A stretch of DNA of 64,000 bases from an uncultured Roseivirga sp. (GTDB lineage: Bacteria; Bacteroidota; Bacteroidia; Cytophagales; Cyclobacteriaceae). The translations under genes were made by a program, and so were the position numbers. The DNA is taken from assembly GCA_947493005.1 (NCBI GenBank), contig CANLOY010000008.1, positions 1-64,000 on the forward strand, read 5' to 3'. Every line of letters begins with the position of its first letter. The stretch's first letter is position 1. Under the pieces are notes generated by a model, which was given only the letters and a program-made list of their open reading frames with translations, was not told the origin of the DNA and made no database searches. Positions 34,319 through 43,055 of the stretch are shown here, in pieces.

Positions 34319-35080
34319 ATGCATTACTTTTTAAAAAATGTGCCCGAAAGGACACAAAAGCCCAGAGATAAAGGGTTCACCATGGCAATGGACAAAGGTT
34401 TGAGCGTGCGTCAGGCCGAAGATTTCTTAAGTGTTACAGGTGAATATGTTGACATTATCAAACTGGGTTGGGCTACGTCCTATGTGACTCCAAATCTGGA
34501 AGAAAAGCTGAATGTTTACAGAGAAGCAGGTATTCCATTCTATTTTGGAGGAACACTATTTGAAGCATTTATTGCAAGAAACCAATTTGACGACTACCGA
34601 AAAGTGCTTGATAAATACAAGGTACCCTTTGCCGAAGTATCTGATGGTTCTCTGGATATGGATCATGATATTAAGTGTGAATACATTTCCAAACTCACCG
34701 ATCAGGTGACTGTACTTTCAGAGGTAGGTTCAAAAGATGAAGAAAAAATCATTCCTCCATACAAGTGGATTGAATTGATGCAAAAAGAACTTGATGCAGG
34801 TGCCTGGAAAGTAATTGGAGAAGCCCGAGAAAGTGGCAATGTAGGTCTTTTCAGGTCAAGTGGAGAAGTTAGGTCAGGTCTGGTTCAGGAAATTCTGACA
34901 AAAATTCCATTTGAAAAAATTATTTGGGAAGCTCCTCAAAAAGCACAACAAGTATACTTTATTAAGCTTATGGGCGCCAACGTTAATCTAGGCAATATTG
35001 CTCCAAATGATGTTATTCCATTGGAAACTATCAGGCTAGGCCTAAGAGGAGATACTTTTGATCACTTCTTAAATCAGTGA
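34319..35080 (+). CDS. Phosphosulfolactate synthase family (ComA-like)
   Basis: A 253-residue TIM-barrel of the phosphosulfolactate synthase family, which joins sulfite to phosphoenolpyruvate. Matches include KPRDKGFTMAMDKGLSVRQAEDFL (about 15-38), DIIKLGWATSYV, YFGGTLFEAF, EVSDGSLDM and KVIGEARESGNVGLF. In archaea it starts coenzyme M synthesis, but bacterial members serve other sulfonates. No ComB or ComC is in the window. A link to sulfonolipid or sulfolactate metabolism is possible but unproven here. Confidence 0.88.
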   Translation: MHYFLKNVPERTQKPRDKGFTMAMDKGLSVRQAEDFLSVTGEYVDIIKLGWATSYVTPNLEEKLNVYREAGIPFYFGGTLFEAFIARNQFDDYRKVLDKYKVPFAEVSDGSLDMDHDIKCEYISKLTDQVTVLSEVGSKDEEKIIPPYKWIELMQKELDAGAWKVIGEARESGNVGLFRSSGEVRSGLVQEILTKIPFEKIIWEAPQKAQQVYFIKLMGANVNLGNIAPNDVIPLETIRLGLRGDTFDHFLNQ

Positions 35081-35090
35081 TAAAACCAGG

Positions 35091-36026
35091 ATGAATAAAC
35101 TTGTTAACCAGTTTTTACTTTTCCTCAAGGGTATTGCTATGGGTGCAGCTGATGTTGTTCCCGGAGTGTCAGGTGGTACAATAGCGTTCATCACAGGCAT
35201 ATACGAAACGCTGCTAAACTCCATTAAAAGTGTTGATTTACAGGCATTGGATTATCTCAAAAAGTTCCAGATCAAAGCCCTCTGGGAACATATTAACGGT
35301 ACTTTTTTAGTTGTCTTATTCGCAGGAATAGCTACAAGTTTTCTTTCTCTGTCTAAAGTAATCACTTACTTGCTGGATACTTATCCTATTCAGCTTTGGT
35401 CTTTCTTCTTTGGACTGATTGTTATTTCGGCATTGATGGTGCTCAGGGAGATTAAAAAATGGAATGTAAGTGTTTTCATTGCCATTGTATTAGGTGCTGT
35501 AATCGCCTATTTCATTACTGCTGCTGTACCATCAGAGACACCAGACTCTCCATGGTTTCTGTTCATAGTTGGTGCAGTTGCTATTTGCGCTATGATTCTT
35601 CCCGGTATTTCAGGGTCGTTTATCGTATTGCTTTTTGGAAAATATGAGTACTTAATGGCCGCTCTAAAAGAAAGAAGTATTGCAGATATTCTGATTTTCA
35701 TGGCTGGGTGTATTGTGGGTATTTTGAGTTTTGCCCGCGTAATTAGCTGGCTGTTCAAGAAGTACCATAACCTAACTATTGGTGTTCTAAGCGGTTTTAT
35801 GATTGGCGCCTTGAATAAAGTTTGGCCATGGAAAGAAACCATTAAAACCTATGTTGACCGACATGGGGAAGTAAAGCCACTTTACGAGGTGAATGTTTTA
35901 CCAAACGAATATCTTGTCAAAACCGGAATTGAACCTCACTTTATTGAGGCTATCGGTTTTGCCGCAGCGGGTTTCCTAATCGTACTTTTCATTGATCGCT
36001 TAGCAGCCTGGTTAAAAAAAGACTAA
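35091..36026 (+). CDS. DUF368 membrane protein (PopT-type undecaprenyl-phosphate translocase)
   Basis: A 311-residue polytopic membrane protein of DUF368 with about eight to nine hydrophobic segments. The family signature KGIAMGAADVVPGVSGGTIAFITGIYE (about 13-39) and a second inverted-type repeat AICAMILPGISGSFIVLLFGKYEYL (about 165-189) are present. Characterised DUF368 proteins recycle undecaprenyl phosphate across the inner membrane for cell envelope synthesis. It lies between the ComA-like and aroE genes with gaps of 10 and 1 bp. Confidence 0.92.
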   Translation: MNKLVNQFLLFLKGIAMGAADVVPGVSGGTIAFITGIYETLLNSIKSVDLQALDYLKKFQIKALWEHINGTFLVVLFAGIATSFLSLSKVITYLLDTYPIQLWSFFFGLIVISALMVLREIKKWNVSVFIAIVLGAVIAYFITAAVPSETPDSPWFLFIVGAVAICAMILPGISGSFIVLLFGKYEYLMAALKERSIADILIFMAGCIVGILSFARVISWLFKKYHNLTIGVLSGFMIGALNKVWPWKETIKTYVDRHGEVKPLYEVNVLPNEYLVKTGIEPHFIEAIGFAAAGFLIVLFIDRLAAWLKKD

Positions 36027-36027
36027 C

Positions 36028-36771
36028 ATGAGAAAGTTCGGACTCATCGGCCACCCTTTAAGTCACTCTTTTTCGAAAAAGTACTTTACCAAAAAATTCG
36101 AGAAAGAAGGTATCACAGATGCTACTTACGAACTCTTCCCTATTGAATCCATTGACCAACTACCTCGGCTACTTCAGGAGAACCCAGGTTTAATTGGACT
36201 TAATGTAACTATACCTTACAAAGAGCAAGTACTTAAGTTCCTGAACGAAGTTGATCCTAAAGCTCAAGAAATTGGTGCTGTTAATACCCTTAAAATCGCT
36301 AATGGCAAATTGAAAGGTTACAATACTGATTATCATGGTTTCAAAGACTCCCTAATCAAGTTTATTGGTCCAAACAAAATCCCTTCAAATGCTCTTATTT
36401 TAGGAACGGGTGGTGCCTCAAAAGCAGTAAAAGCGGTTTTAGAAGATTTAAATATCACCTATCAGCTTGTCTCCAGAAACCTCCAAGAAGGACAATTGAG
36501 TTACGAAAGCCTCAATACTCAATACTCAATACTCAATACAGCAAAGCTGATCATCAACACCACACCTTTGGGTATGTCCCCCAATGTAAATTCACTGCCA
36601 AACTTGCCTTACGATCAGTTAACCGAGCATCACTTTCTGTATGACCTCGTCTATAATCCGATGAAAACCGCCTTTTTGCAAAAAGGAATTATTGCCGGAT
36701 GTTGGGTGAAAAATGGTCTTGAAATGCTCTATGGACAAGCTGAAAAAGCTTGGGAAATTTGGGGTGCTTAA
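36028..36771 (+). CDS. aroE: Shikimate dehydrogenase
   Basis: A 247-residue NADP-dependent shikimate dehydrogenase of the aromatic amino acid pathway. The substrate site FGLIGHPLSHSFSKKYF (about 4-20), the Lys/Asp pair in NVTIPYKEQV and YNTDYHGF, the nucleotide motif LGTGGASKAV (about 125-134) and INTTPLGM are seen. The loop at about 162-171 is encoded by four perfect CTCAATA copies, an in-gene tandem repeat (see 36511-36538). The frame is intact. Confidence 0.94.
   Translation: MRKFGLIGHPLSHSFSKKYFTKKFEKEGITDATYELFPIESIDQLPRLLQENPGLIGLNVTIPYKEQVLKFLNEVDPKAQEIGAVNTLKIANGKLKGYNTDYHGFKDSLIKFIGPNKIPSNALILGTGGASKAVKAVLEDLNITYQLVSRNLQEGQLSYESLNTQYSILNTAKLIINTTPLGMSPNVNSLPNLPYDQLTEHHFLYDLVYNPMKTAFLQKGIIAGCWVKNGLEMLYGQAEKAWEIWGA
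36511..36538 (+). repeat. Heptanucleotide tandem repeat within aroE
   Basis: Four perfect copies of CTCAATA. Seven is not a multiple of three, so gain or loss of one copy would shift the aroE frame. It codes for the LNTQYSILNT loop between strand and helix. Confidence 0.9.
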
Positions 36772-36773
36772 AA

Positions 36774-38192
36774 TCAGTGCTGTTCTTTTGTCCACTTGAT
36801 CATCTTCGAAACCATCTGCTCTAAATTCATTTCTGGAAATCTCTGATACAGATCTACCAGCTGATTTTCAAAAGCCTCAAATTTCAGGAAACCTCGATTG
36901 TTGACCATAAAACTCACCACTCTTTGTCTTAGAGCTTGCACCTGGTTGATTGGAAGTTGATCCTGAGTGTATAAGCTGAAAAGTCCCCAGGTCATGTACT
37001 CCAGAAATACCTGCAATGAAGAATCATACAAACTCGTTCCTCTTAAAAACCAAAGGGAGATATCTGGCATAGCCTCTGAAATTGCATCCTTTTGTTTAAT
37101 TCCAAGTGGGTTAACATAAAAATGATCCAACTCGGTAAACAAACTTCTTCCATAGCCCCCTTCATCAGCACCTTTTAACGGACTGGATATAAAGAGTAAT
37201 ACTTCTGTAAAACCATTATCCTTATACGTCTTGATATTGTGAATACCATTGGTGATAGAAGTTATAATTACTCTAACACCATCAATTTTCTCTTCAGATT
37301 TACCTTCTAACCATTTCCACATTTGAAGAGGTTTGGCAAGTGCAGCTGTTAGATCAATAGTTTTTTCATAATAAGGTAGATTACTCTTATAAAAATCAAT
37401 GAAAGAACTCTCCACAGCAAAACTCTGAATTACTGGCAATAGCGATGACAGCTGGTATCGTCCTCCCAGATTCTGAAAGACTTCACTCTCTTTTACTTCT
37501 CCTTTTTCTGTCATCTTATATGAAAGTGCATCAGCTCTCAGGTTATAGTATAGTCTGTTCTTATTATCAGGACCACTTGAATTAGCGAACATGAGATTTA
37601 GATGTTCAACTGCCTTATGTGATTTATAGCTAGAAAAATATTCTCTCACCTTTTGGAAGTAATCTGAATTACGAAACTCTAACCCACTTTCACTACCTGC
37701 ATATTCAGACAAGGCAAATAGCACGTTGACAAGTTCATAGAACATTGGTATTTCTATCAGTACCCTCCCTCTTCGATTTTCTATATATGTGTCACTATAT
37801 ATTACACCGGGCTGTGCTACTTCACGAAGCCGTATCGTGACACTATCTGAACCGTAAACGATAAACAACTGGTCAAAGGGAATATCCCAACTTTTCAAAC
37901 TCAAAGTATCTTGTGAGTCAGCTAACTTCATTAGGAATCTACGATTATTACCCGAAACGAGATTCCATTTCAGGTGCTCCTCACCAGATTGTTCAAGCAT
38001 CACTTTCAATTGTGAGAAGTTAAGTTTCTGAACTTGATTGACATCTCCTTCGAGGATAACATCAAAATTTGGTGTACTCAAACGAAAGTAGTTTGATACA
38101 ATTGAAGAAGATTGACCAAAGACTTGCTCAGGTTGTAGAAATGGAATCAGTCCACTCAGTGTCACTATCATAATTGATTTAAGCAATCTCAT
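36774..38192 (-). CDS. Exported protein, unknown function
   Basis: A 472-residue protein I do not recognise. A signal peptide (to about residue 26, VFGQ) is followed by a mixed alpha/beta region and a C-terminal helical part with QVQALRQRVVSFM. No catalytic motif stands out. The gene starts immediately before an alpha/beta hydrolase gene (1-bp gap to 38193) on the same strand, so the two are likely co-transcribed. The last gene of the run is a DUF6624 lipoprotein. All three are exported. Confidence 0.65.
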   Translation of the reverse strand: MRLLKSIMIVTLSGLIPFLQPEQVFGQSSSIVSNYFRLSTPNFDVILEGDVNQVQKLNFSQLKVMLEQSGEEHLKWNLVSGNNRRFLMKLADSQDTLSLKSWDIPFDQLFIVYGSDSVTIRLREVAQPGVIYSDTYIENRRGRVLIEIPMFYELVNVLFALSEYAGSESGLEFRNSDYFQKVREYFSSYKSHKAVEHLNLMFANSSGPDNKNRLYYNLRADALSYKMTEKGEVKESEVFQNLGGRYQLSSLLPVIQSFAVESSFIDFYKSNLPYYEKTIDLTAALAKPLQMWKWLEGKSEEKIDGVRVIITSITNGIHNIKTYKDNGFTEVLLFISSPLKGADEGGYGRSLFTELDHFYVNPLGIKQKDAISEAMPDISLWFLRGTSLYDSSLQVFLEYMTWGLFSLYTQDQLPINQVQALRQRVVSFMVNNRGFLKFEAFENQLVDLYQRFPEMNLEQMVSKMIKWTKEQH

Positions 38193-39293
38193 TCAAAGAC
38201 CATTTAACCAAGAGATAATAGCTGGTAGCAATTCAGGAACAAACTCCTTCTTAAGTATGGCATACTCAGAAATACTTCCTGTAATAGAAGCCTGAAAAAG
38301 GTGGTTAGCCTTGTCAAATACTTTTGTTGTTACTTGGCTATTTCCTCCTTTTTTAAGATTTCTTAGCATAACCTGCTGGTTTTGAGCAACCGTTACTTGA
38401 GTATCTAACTCACCAAAGAGCAAGAGCACCGGGCATTTTACCTTGCATAAAGTAGGACCTGGATCATAGTTGAAGTAATACTTCATCCAAGGCAGAGATA
38501 ACTGCGCAATAGCTTGAGAAGTTGCCATTCTAGCGTAAGCTTCTTTGTCGGGGATTGCATTTTTCTGAACATCTGGTAATAAGTCTATGGATGCTCTTAT
38601 CTGAGATAATACATAGGCATTGAGCATGGAATCTGTTACTGATTCTTCCTGACTTTTCTCGACAATCTTATTATTTATGCCCACTGCTACATCAATATAT
38701 TCCTTTGGCATATTTGCTTCTTCCAACGCCTTTCTCTGCTGCAGCTCCGTCACCTGATACCCTGGCACTCCATAACCGGCTAATAGCACCAAAAAGCTAA
38801 CTTTAGAATTTTCTACTGCTACTTTCGGTACAATTACACCACCCTCGCTATGGCCTAACAGCCCTATCTTGGAATGGTCAATGTCTTCTTGGTTTAATAA
38901 GAAGTCAACCGCCTTTGCCGCATCCATTGCCAGGTCGTGAGTAGTAGACATTGCAGGTGTTGGACCCAATGATTTCCCTACCCCTCGTTCATCATAACGC
39001 AAAACGGCATACCCCTCTTTGTTGAAATAATCGGCCATTGCTTCGAAAAGTTTAAAGCCAAATACTTCAGAATTTCTGTCCTGATGTCCACTACCGGCTA
39101 CAAGTACAATAGCAGGAAAAGGACCTTTTCCCTCTGGAAATGAAAGACTTCCAGAGAGGTTTACTTCTTCACTGCTATTGAAATTAATCTCCAGTTCTCT
39201 GAATTCCTGTGCAGATACACCACAAGGTAAACCAGCAATGAGCCACATGGCAAACCATATTCTAACAAGTACTTTAATAATAATGGATTTCAT
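38193..39293 (-). CDS. Exported alpha/beta hydrolase
   Basis: A 366-residue serine hydrolase with a signal peptide (to about residue 28, GVSAQ). The fold marks are the oxyanion region VLVAGSGHQDRN (about 61-72), the nucleophile elbow GHSEGG (Ser about 150), an acid in LFGELDTQVT and the late DKANHLF with His. The family includes BAAT/acyl-CoA thioester and peptidase-like hydrolases; the substrate is unknown. It is in a three-gene run with two other exported proteins. Confidence 0.88.
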   Translation of the reverse strand: MKSIIIKVLVRIWFAMWLIAGLPCGVSAQEFRELEINFNSSEEVNLSGSLSFPEGKGPFPAIVLVAGSGHQDRNSEVFGFKLFEAMADYFNKEGYAVLRYDERGVGKSLGPTPAMSTTHDLAMDAAKAVDFLLNQEDIDHSKIGLLGHSEGGVIVPKVAVENSKVSFLVLLAGYGVPGYQVTELQQRKALEEANMPKEYIDVAVGINNKIVEKSQEESVTDSMLNAYVLSQIRASIDLLPDVQKNAIPDKEAYARMATSQAIAQLSLPWMKYYFNYDPGPTLCKVKCPVLLLFGELDTQVTVAQNQQVMLRNLKKGGNSQVTTKVFDKANHLFQASITGSISEYAILKKEFVPELLPAIISWLNGL

Positions 39294-39298
39294 ATTTA

Positions 39299-39910
39299 CT
39301 ATTTCCTAAACCTCTTCATGTAGAGAGAGAGTGAGTCAAGCCCAACTTCAATTCTTCTCTTGTCGACATTCACAGAATCTTCAATTGGATATGGTTTAGC
39401 ATAGCCCAAACTCCAATCTATCTGCGTTCCATAAACCTGTGGTAGTTTTTCTGCCACACGTACCCTATCAGTCAAATATGCCAAATGCTTAGGGTCAGCA
39501 TCATTTTTCGAAACTGCCCCTTCAAGCAACCGAAGAGCTTGCTTTTGAAAATTCCTATCCTTATCAGCGTGTTGAACCAGGACCCATGCTGCACTTGCTG
39601 CATCTTCTCCAACTTGACTAAAACCAGGCCAACCATGTTGATCAATAATCTCCTTTATTCGAATAGTATTAGCTTTATCCGTTGAATCCCACATTGCTGC
39701 CAATTCCTTACTTAACCTCCCGTTCGAATTTTGAATAGAAGCTTGTTCTCTTACATACTGATCTGAAACTTTCATATCCAATAGCTCAAGTCGAAGTGCC
39801 TTCAAAGCATTTTCCTTACTTTCCTTTCTCTCTGAACAAGCTGATATTACTAATGCAAAAATGATCAAAAGACAAAGTGAAAAATGAGAACGTTCGGGCA
39901 TTATCTTCAT
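39299..39910 (-). CDS. DUF6624 lipoprotein
   Basis: A 203-residue predicted lipoprotein with a lipobox in LLIIFALVISACSER (Cys about residue 25). The domain has the DUF6624-type blocks IIDQHGWPGFSQVGEDAASAAWVLVQHADKDRNFQKQAL (about 88-126) and LTDRVRVAEKLPQVYGTQ. The family's role is unknown. It is the upstream gene of the exported three-gene run and is divergent from the SdpR-type regulator. Confidence 0.82.
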   Translation of the reverse strand: MKIMPERSHFSLCLLIIFALVISACSERKESKENALKALRLELLDMKVSDQYVREQASIQNSNGRLSKELAAMWDSTDKANTIRIKEIIDQHGWPGFSQVGEDAASAAWVLVQHADKDRNFQKQALRLLEGAVSKNDADPKHLAYLTDRVRVAEKLPQVYGTQIDWSLGYAKPYPIEDSVNVDKRRIEVGLDSLSLYMKRFRK

Positions 39911-39934
39911 AGTACATTGGGTGTTGCCTCACTA

Positions 39935-39958
39935 ATATTTCGATATTTATCGAAATAT
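39935..39958. promoter_or_regulatory. Palindromic operator-like site upstream of sdpR
   Basis: Perfect inverted repeat ATATTTCGAT (39935-39944) and ATCGAAATAT (39949-39958) around a 4-bp spacer, 34 bp before the ArsR-type start. It also lies 25 bp upstream of the divergent DUF6624 start. ArsR-family regulators bind AT-rich palindromes like this, so autorepression is likely. Confidence 0.65.
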
Positions 39959-39992
39959 CAAAATATCACAATAAATATATTACCTTGGTCAT

Positions 39993-40262
39993 GTGAACAA
40001 AGTCTTCAAAGCACTTAATGATCCTACCAGACGAGGAATACTAGAATTACTAAAAAAAGAAGACCTAAGTGCAGGAGAGATAGCTGATCATTTTCACATA
40101 GGCAAACCTAGTATTTCACACCATCTGGACCTGCTCAAACAAGCCGGTTTGGTAAGTTCAGTTAGAAGAGGTCAATTCATTTACTACACACTTAATACCA
40201 CCGTGATAGACGATGTATTGAGTTGGATAATTCAACTAAAGGACAGCAAAGATGAAAGATAA
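39993..40262 (+). CDS. ArsR/SdpR-family winged-helix regulator
   Basis: An 89-residue winged helix-turn-helix protein. It begins with GTG and reads FKALNDPTRRGILELLKKEDLSAGEIADHFHIGKPSISHHLDLLKQAGLV, the classic ArsR DNA-binding fold, with a short wing and tail. No metal-binding cysteines are present, unlike metal-sensing ArsR. It overlaps the SdpI gene by 11 nt. In Bacillus SdpR/SdpI, the membrane immunity protein recruits the repressor to control both genes; that mechanism is inferred here by similarity. Confidence 0.9.
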   Translation: MNKVFKALNDPTRRGILELLKKEDLSAGEIADHFHIGKPSISHHLDLLKQAGLVSSVRRGQFIYYTLNTTVIDDVLSWIIQLKDSKDER

Positions 40263-40902
40263 AGGAATTAATGAGGGGATATTATTGATGCTTGTAATCC
40301 TCCCCATATTGTTTATGGCTCTGCAATGGGAAAGTTTACCTAACAAAATGGTAAAAGGCTACAACCTTCTTGGAGAGCCTACTGGTCATATGAATAAGCT
40401 TTCTATGCTGTATACGGTTGGTTTATGTACTATTTTAAGCTATTTACTTCTGTTGCTTATTCCAAAAATTGACCCTAGAAAAAGAATTCAAGAAATGGGG
40501 AGCAAGTACTTCAGTTTACGTTTAATATTCCAGTTGCTGATCGGCACCATATTGATAATTGTAGTAAAGGCATCTCTTAACGACCAGTTTGAGCCTATAA
40601 AATACATCTACGCATTTGTATTGGTCTTTATGATCTTTCTTGGAAACTATCTCCAATCTATAAAGCCCAATTATTTCATTGGCATTAGAACCCCTTGGGC
40701 TCTCGAGAGTGAGAGCAATTGGAATTGTACACATCGCTGGACCGGAAGGTTATGGATTGTAGGGAGTATAATACTATCTGTTACCAATTGGTTAATACCT
40801 ACTGCCTTTCCAATCCTCATTGGACTTGGTTTATTAATCATAACTCCAGTCATCTATTCTTTCATTTACTATAAAAGTAACTCCAAGGAAAGCATGCAAT
40901 AG
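40252..40902 (+). CDS. SdpI family immunity/membrane protein
   Basis: A 216-residue membrane protein with about six hydrophobic segments. It carries a DUF1648-like N-terminus (LPNKMVKGYNLLGEPTG) and the SdpI signature NYFIGIRTPWALESESNWNCTHRWTGRLWIVGS (about 138-170). SdpI proteins give immunity to toxin peptides and can sequester SdpR. No SdpC-like toxin gene is visible nearby, so the pair may serve signalling or protection from an outside toxin. Confidence 0.87.
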   Translation: MKDKGINEGILLMLVILPILFMALQWESLPNKMVKGYNLLGEPTGHMNKLSMLYTVGLCTILSYLLLLLIPKIDPRKRIQEMGSKYFSLRLIFQLLIGTILIIVVKASLNDQFEPIKYIYAFVLVFMIFLGNYLQSIKPNYFIGIRTPWALESESNWNCTHRWTGRLWIVGSIILSVTNWLIPTAFPILIGLGLLIITPVIYSFIYYKSNSKESMQ

Positions 40903-41016
40903 CAAATACTAGAATTCCATCAACGCACTCAAAACACTAGATTCTTTTCAATCCAGTTTTCGGTATAAACCACTGAACAAATTTTCCGTTCACATTCTGA
41001 ATGTTAGATTTGATAT

Positions 41017-43041
41017 ATGGAATTCAAACTCACTTCGGAATTCGAACCTACTGGTGATCAACCGAAAGCAATAGAGGGTCTGGTTAAAGGAGTAGAAACT
41101 GGTGAACCAGCTCAAGTATTGCTCGGTGCTACTGGCTCAGGTAAAACTTTTAGTATTGCCAATGTCATTCAGCAAACGCAGAGACCCACACTGGTTCTTA
41201 GTCACAATAAGACATTAGCCGCCCAGCTTTATGGTGAGTTCAAACAGTTTTTTCCAGATAATGCCGTTGAGTATTTCATTTCCTATTATGATTACTATCA
41301 ACCAGAAGCTTTTATCCCCAACAGTAACCTATACATAGAAAAAGACCTTTCTATAAATGATGAGATAGAAAAACTTAGACTAAGTGCTACTTCAGCATTA
41401 CTTACGGGTAGAAGAGATGTGATCGTTATTGCTTCTGTCTCTTGCATTTACGGTATTGGTAATCCTGATGAGTTTGGGAAAAATGTTGTTAGGCTACAAG
41501 TGGGTGATACAGTACCTAGAAATCAATTGCTTTTTGCCCTGGTCGATATTCTCTACAGTAGAACTGAAGCTGAATTTAAAAGGGGCAATTTCAGAGTAAA
41601 AGGAGACACTGTAGACATATACATTGCCTACGGTGATTTTGCTTACCGCATTTATTTCTGGGGGGACGAAATTGAGGCAATTCAAATGATTGATCCCATC
41701 TCAGGGAAGAAAATGTCGGAGGAGAAAATCATTACCATTTTCCCAGCCAATCTTTTTGTAACCGGAAAGGATGTACTTCATACCGCCATTAATGAGATTC
41801 AGGATGAGTTGGTAGAACGCGTAGATCAGTTTGAACAGGACCGTAAATTTCTGGAGGCTAAAAGGTTGAAAGAAAGAACTGAATTCGATATGGAAATGAT
41901 GCGCGAACTTGGTTATTGTTCTGGGGTAGAAAACTACTCTCGTTACTTCGATAGAAGGCAAAGAGGTCAAAGACCTTTCTGTTTACTAGATTATTTCCCA
42001 GACGATTATCTGCTTGTGATTGACGAAAGTCATGTGACAGTTTCTCAAGTTAGGGCCATGTGGGGAGGTGACAGGTCGAGAAAGGAAAACCTAGTTGAAT
42101 ATGGCTTCAGGTTACCATCAGCCCTCGACAATAGGCCTCTAAAGTTTGACGAGTTCGAATCAATGACAAATCAAGTGATCTATGTCAGTGCCACTCCTGC
42201 TGATTATGAACTGACTAAGACAGAAGGAGAAGTCGTTGAGCAAATCATACGCCCGACCGGACTACTCGATCCACTGATTGACGTACGCCCCTCGCTCAAC
42301 CAAATTGACGATTTGATTGAAGAGATTGACGAACGTGTAAAAAAGGAAGAGCGTGTACTCGTAACTACTTTGACCAAACGAATGGCCGAAGAATTGACCA
42401 AGTTTCTTGAAAGAGCAGGAATCAGAGTTAGATATATTCATTCAGAAGTAAGTCCATTGGATAGAGTCGAAATTTTGAGAGAATTAAGACTCGGTATTTT
42501 CGATGTGTTGGTAGGTGTAAACCTTTTAAGAGAAGGGCTGGATTTACCAGAAGTTTCTCTGGTAGCTATTCTTGATGCAGATAAAGAAGGTTTCCTTAGA
42601 AACCAACGTTCATTGATCCAGACCATCGGACGAGCAGCAAGAAATGAGAATGGACGTGTAATTATGTATGCAGATGTCACTACTGATTCTATGAGGCGAG
42701 CTATTGATGAAACCAATAGAAGAAGAAGTATTCAAATTGCCTATAATGAAGAACACGGCATTACACCGACTACCGTGAAGAAATCGAAAGAGGCTATTAT
42801 GAATCAAACAAGTGTTGCGGATTCTAAGAAGGGTAAAAAGTCTTACTATGTAGAAAGCGAAGAGCATTCTATTGCTGCAGACCCGGTTGTGGCTTATATG
42901 GACAAGAATGCGTTAGAAAAAATGGTTCAGAAGACCCAGAAATCCATGGAAAAGGCTGCAAGAGAGCTAGACTTTATAGAAGCAGCTAAACTTAGAGATG
43001 AGCTTAACGAACTTAAAGAGCTTCTTAAGACTAAAGGCTAG
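41017..43041 (+). CDS. uvrB: Excinuclease ABC subunit B
   Basis: A 674-residue UvrB, the DNA damage verification helicase of nucleotide excision repair. Walker [11 protein letters not shown] (about 39-48), the beta-hairpin [26 protein letters not shown] (helicase motif II), motif V-VI region [45 protein letters not shown] and a C-terminal UVR domain (about 635-670) are all present. Length is standard. It is a single gene. Confidence 0.98.
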   Translation: MEFKLTSEFEPTGDQPKAIEGLVKGVETGEPAQVLLGATGSGKTFSIANVIQQTQRPTLVLSHNKTLAAQLYGEFKQFFPDNAVEYFISYYDYYQPEAFIPNSNLYIEKDLSINDEIEKLRLSATSALLTGRRDVIVIASVSCIYGIGNPDEFGKNVVRLQVGDTVPRNQLLFALVDILYSRTEAEFKRGNFRVKGDTVDIYIAYGDFAYRIYFWGDEIEAIQMIDPISGKKMSEEKIITIFPANLFVTGKDVLHTAINEIQDELVERVDQFEQDRKFLEAKRLKERTEFDMEMMRELGYCSGVENYSRYFDRRQRGQRPFCLLDYFPDDYLLVIDESHVTVSQVRAMWGGDRSRKENLVEYGFRLPSALDNRPLKFDEFESMTNQVIYVSATPADYELTKTEGEVVEQIIRPTGLLDPLIDVRPSLNQIDDLIEEIDERVKKEERVLVTTLTKRMAEELTKFLERAGIRVRYIHSEVSPLDRVEILRELRLGIFDVLVGVNLLREGLDLPEVSLVAILDADKEGFLRNQRSLIQTIGRAARNENGRVIMYADVTTDSMRRAIDETNRRRSIQIAYNEEHGITPTTVKKSKEAIMNQTSVADSKKGKKSYYVESEEHSIAADPVVAYMDKNALEKMVQKTQKSMEKAARELDFIEAAKLRDELNELKELLKTKG

Positions 43042-43055
43042 GTAGCAATTGAGTC

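Noticed and set aside
36511-36538. Possible CRISPR or longer satellite array
   Set aside because: It is only four 7-bp copies inside aroE with no spacers. No CRISPR-like repeat-spacer pattern was seen anywhere in the window.
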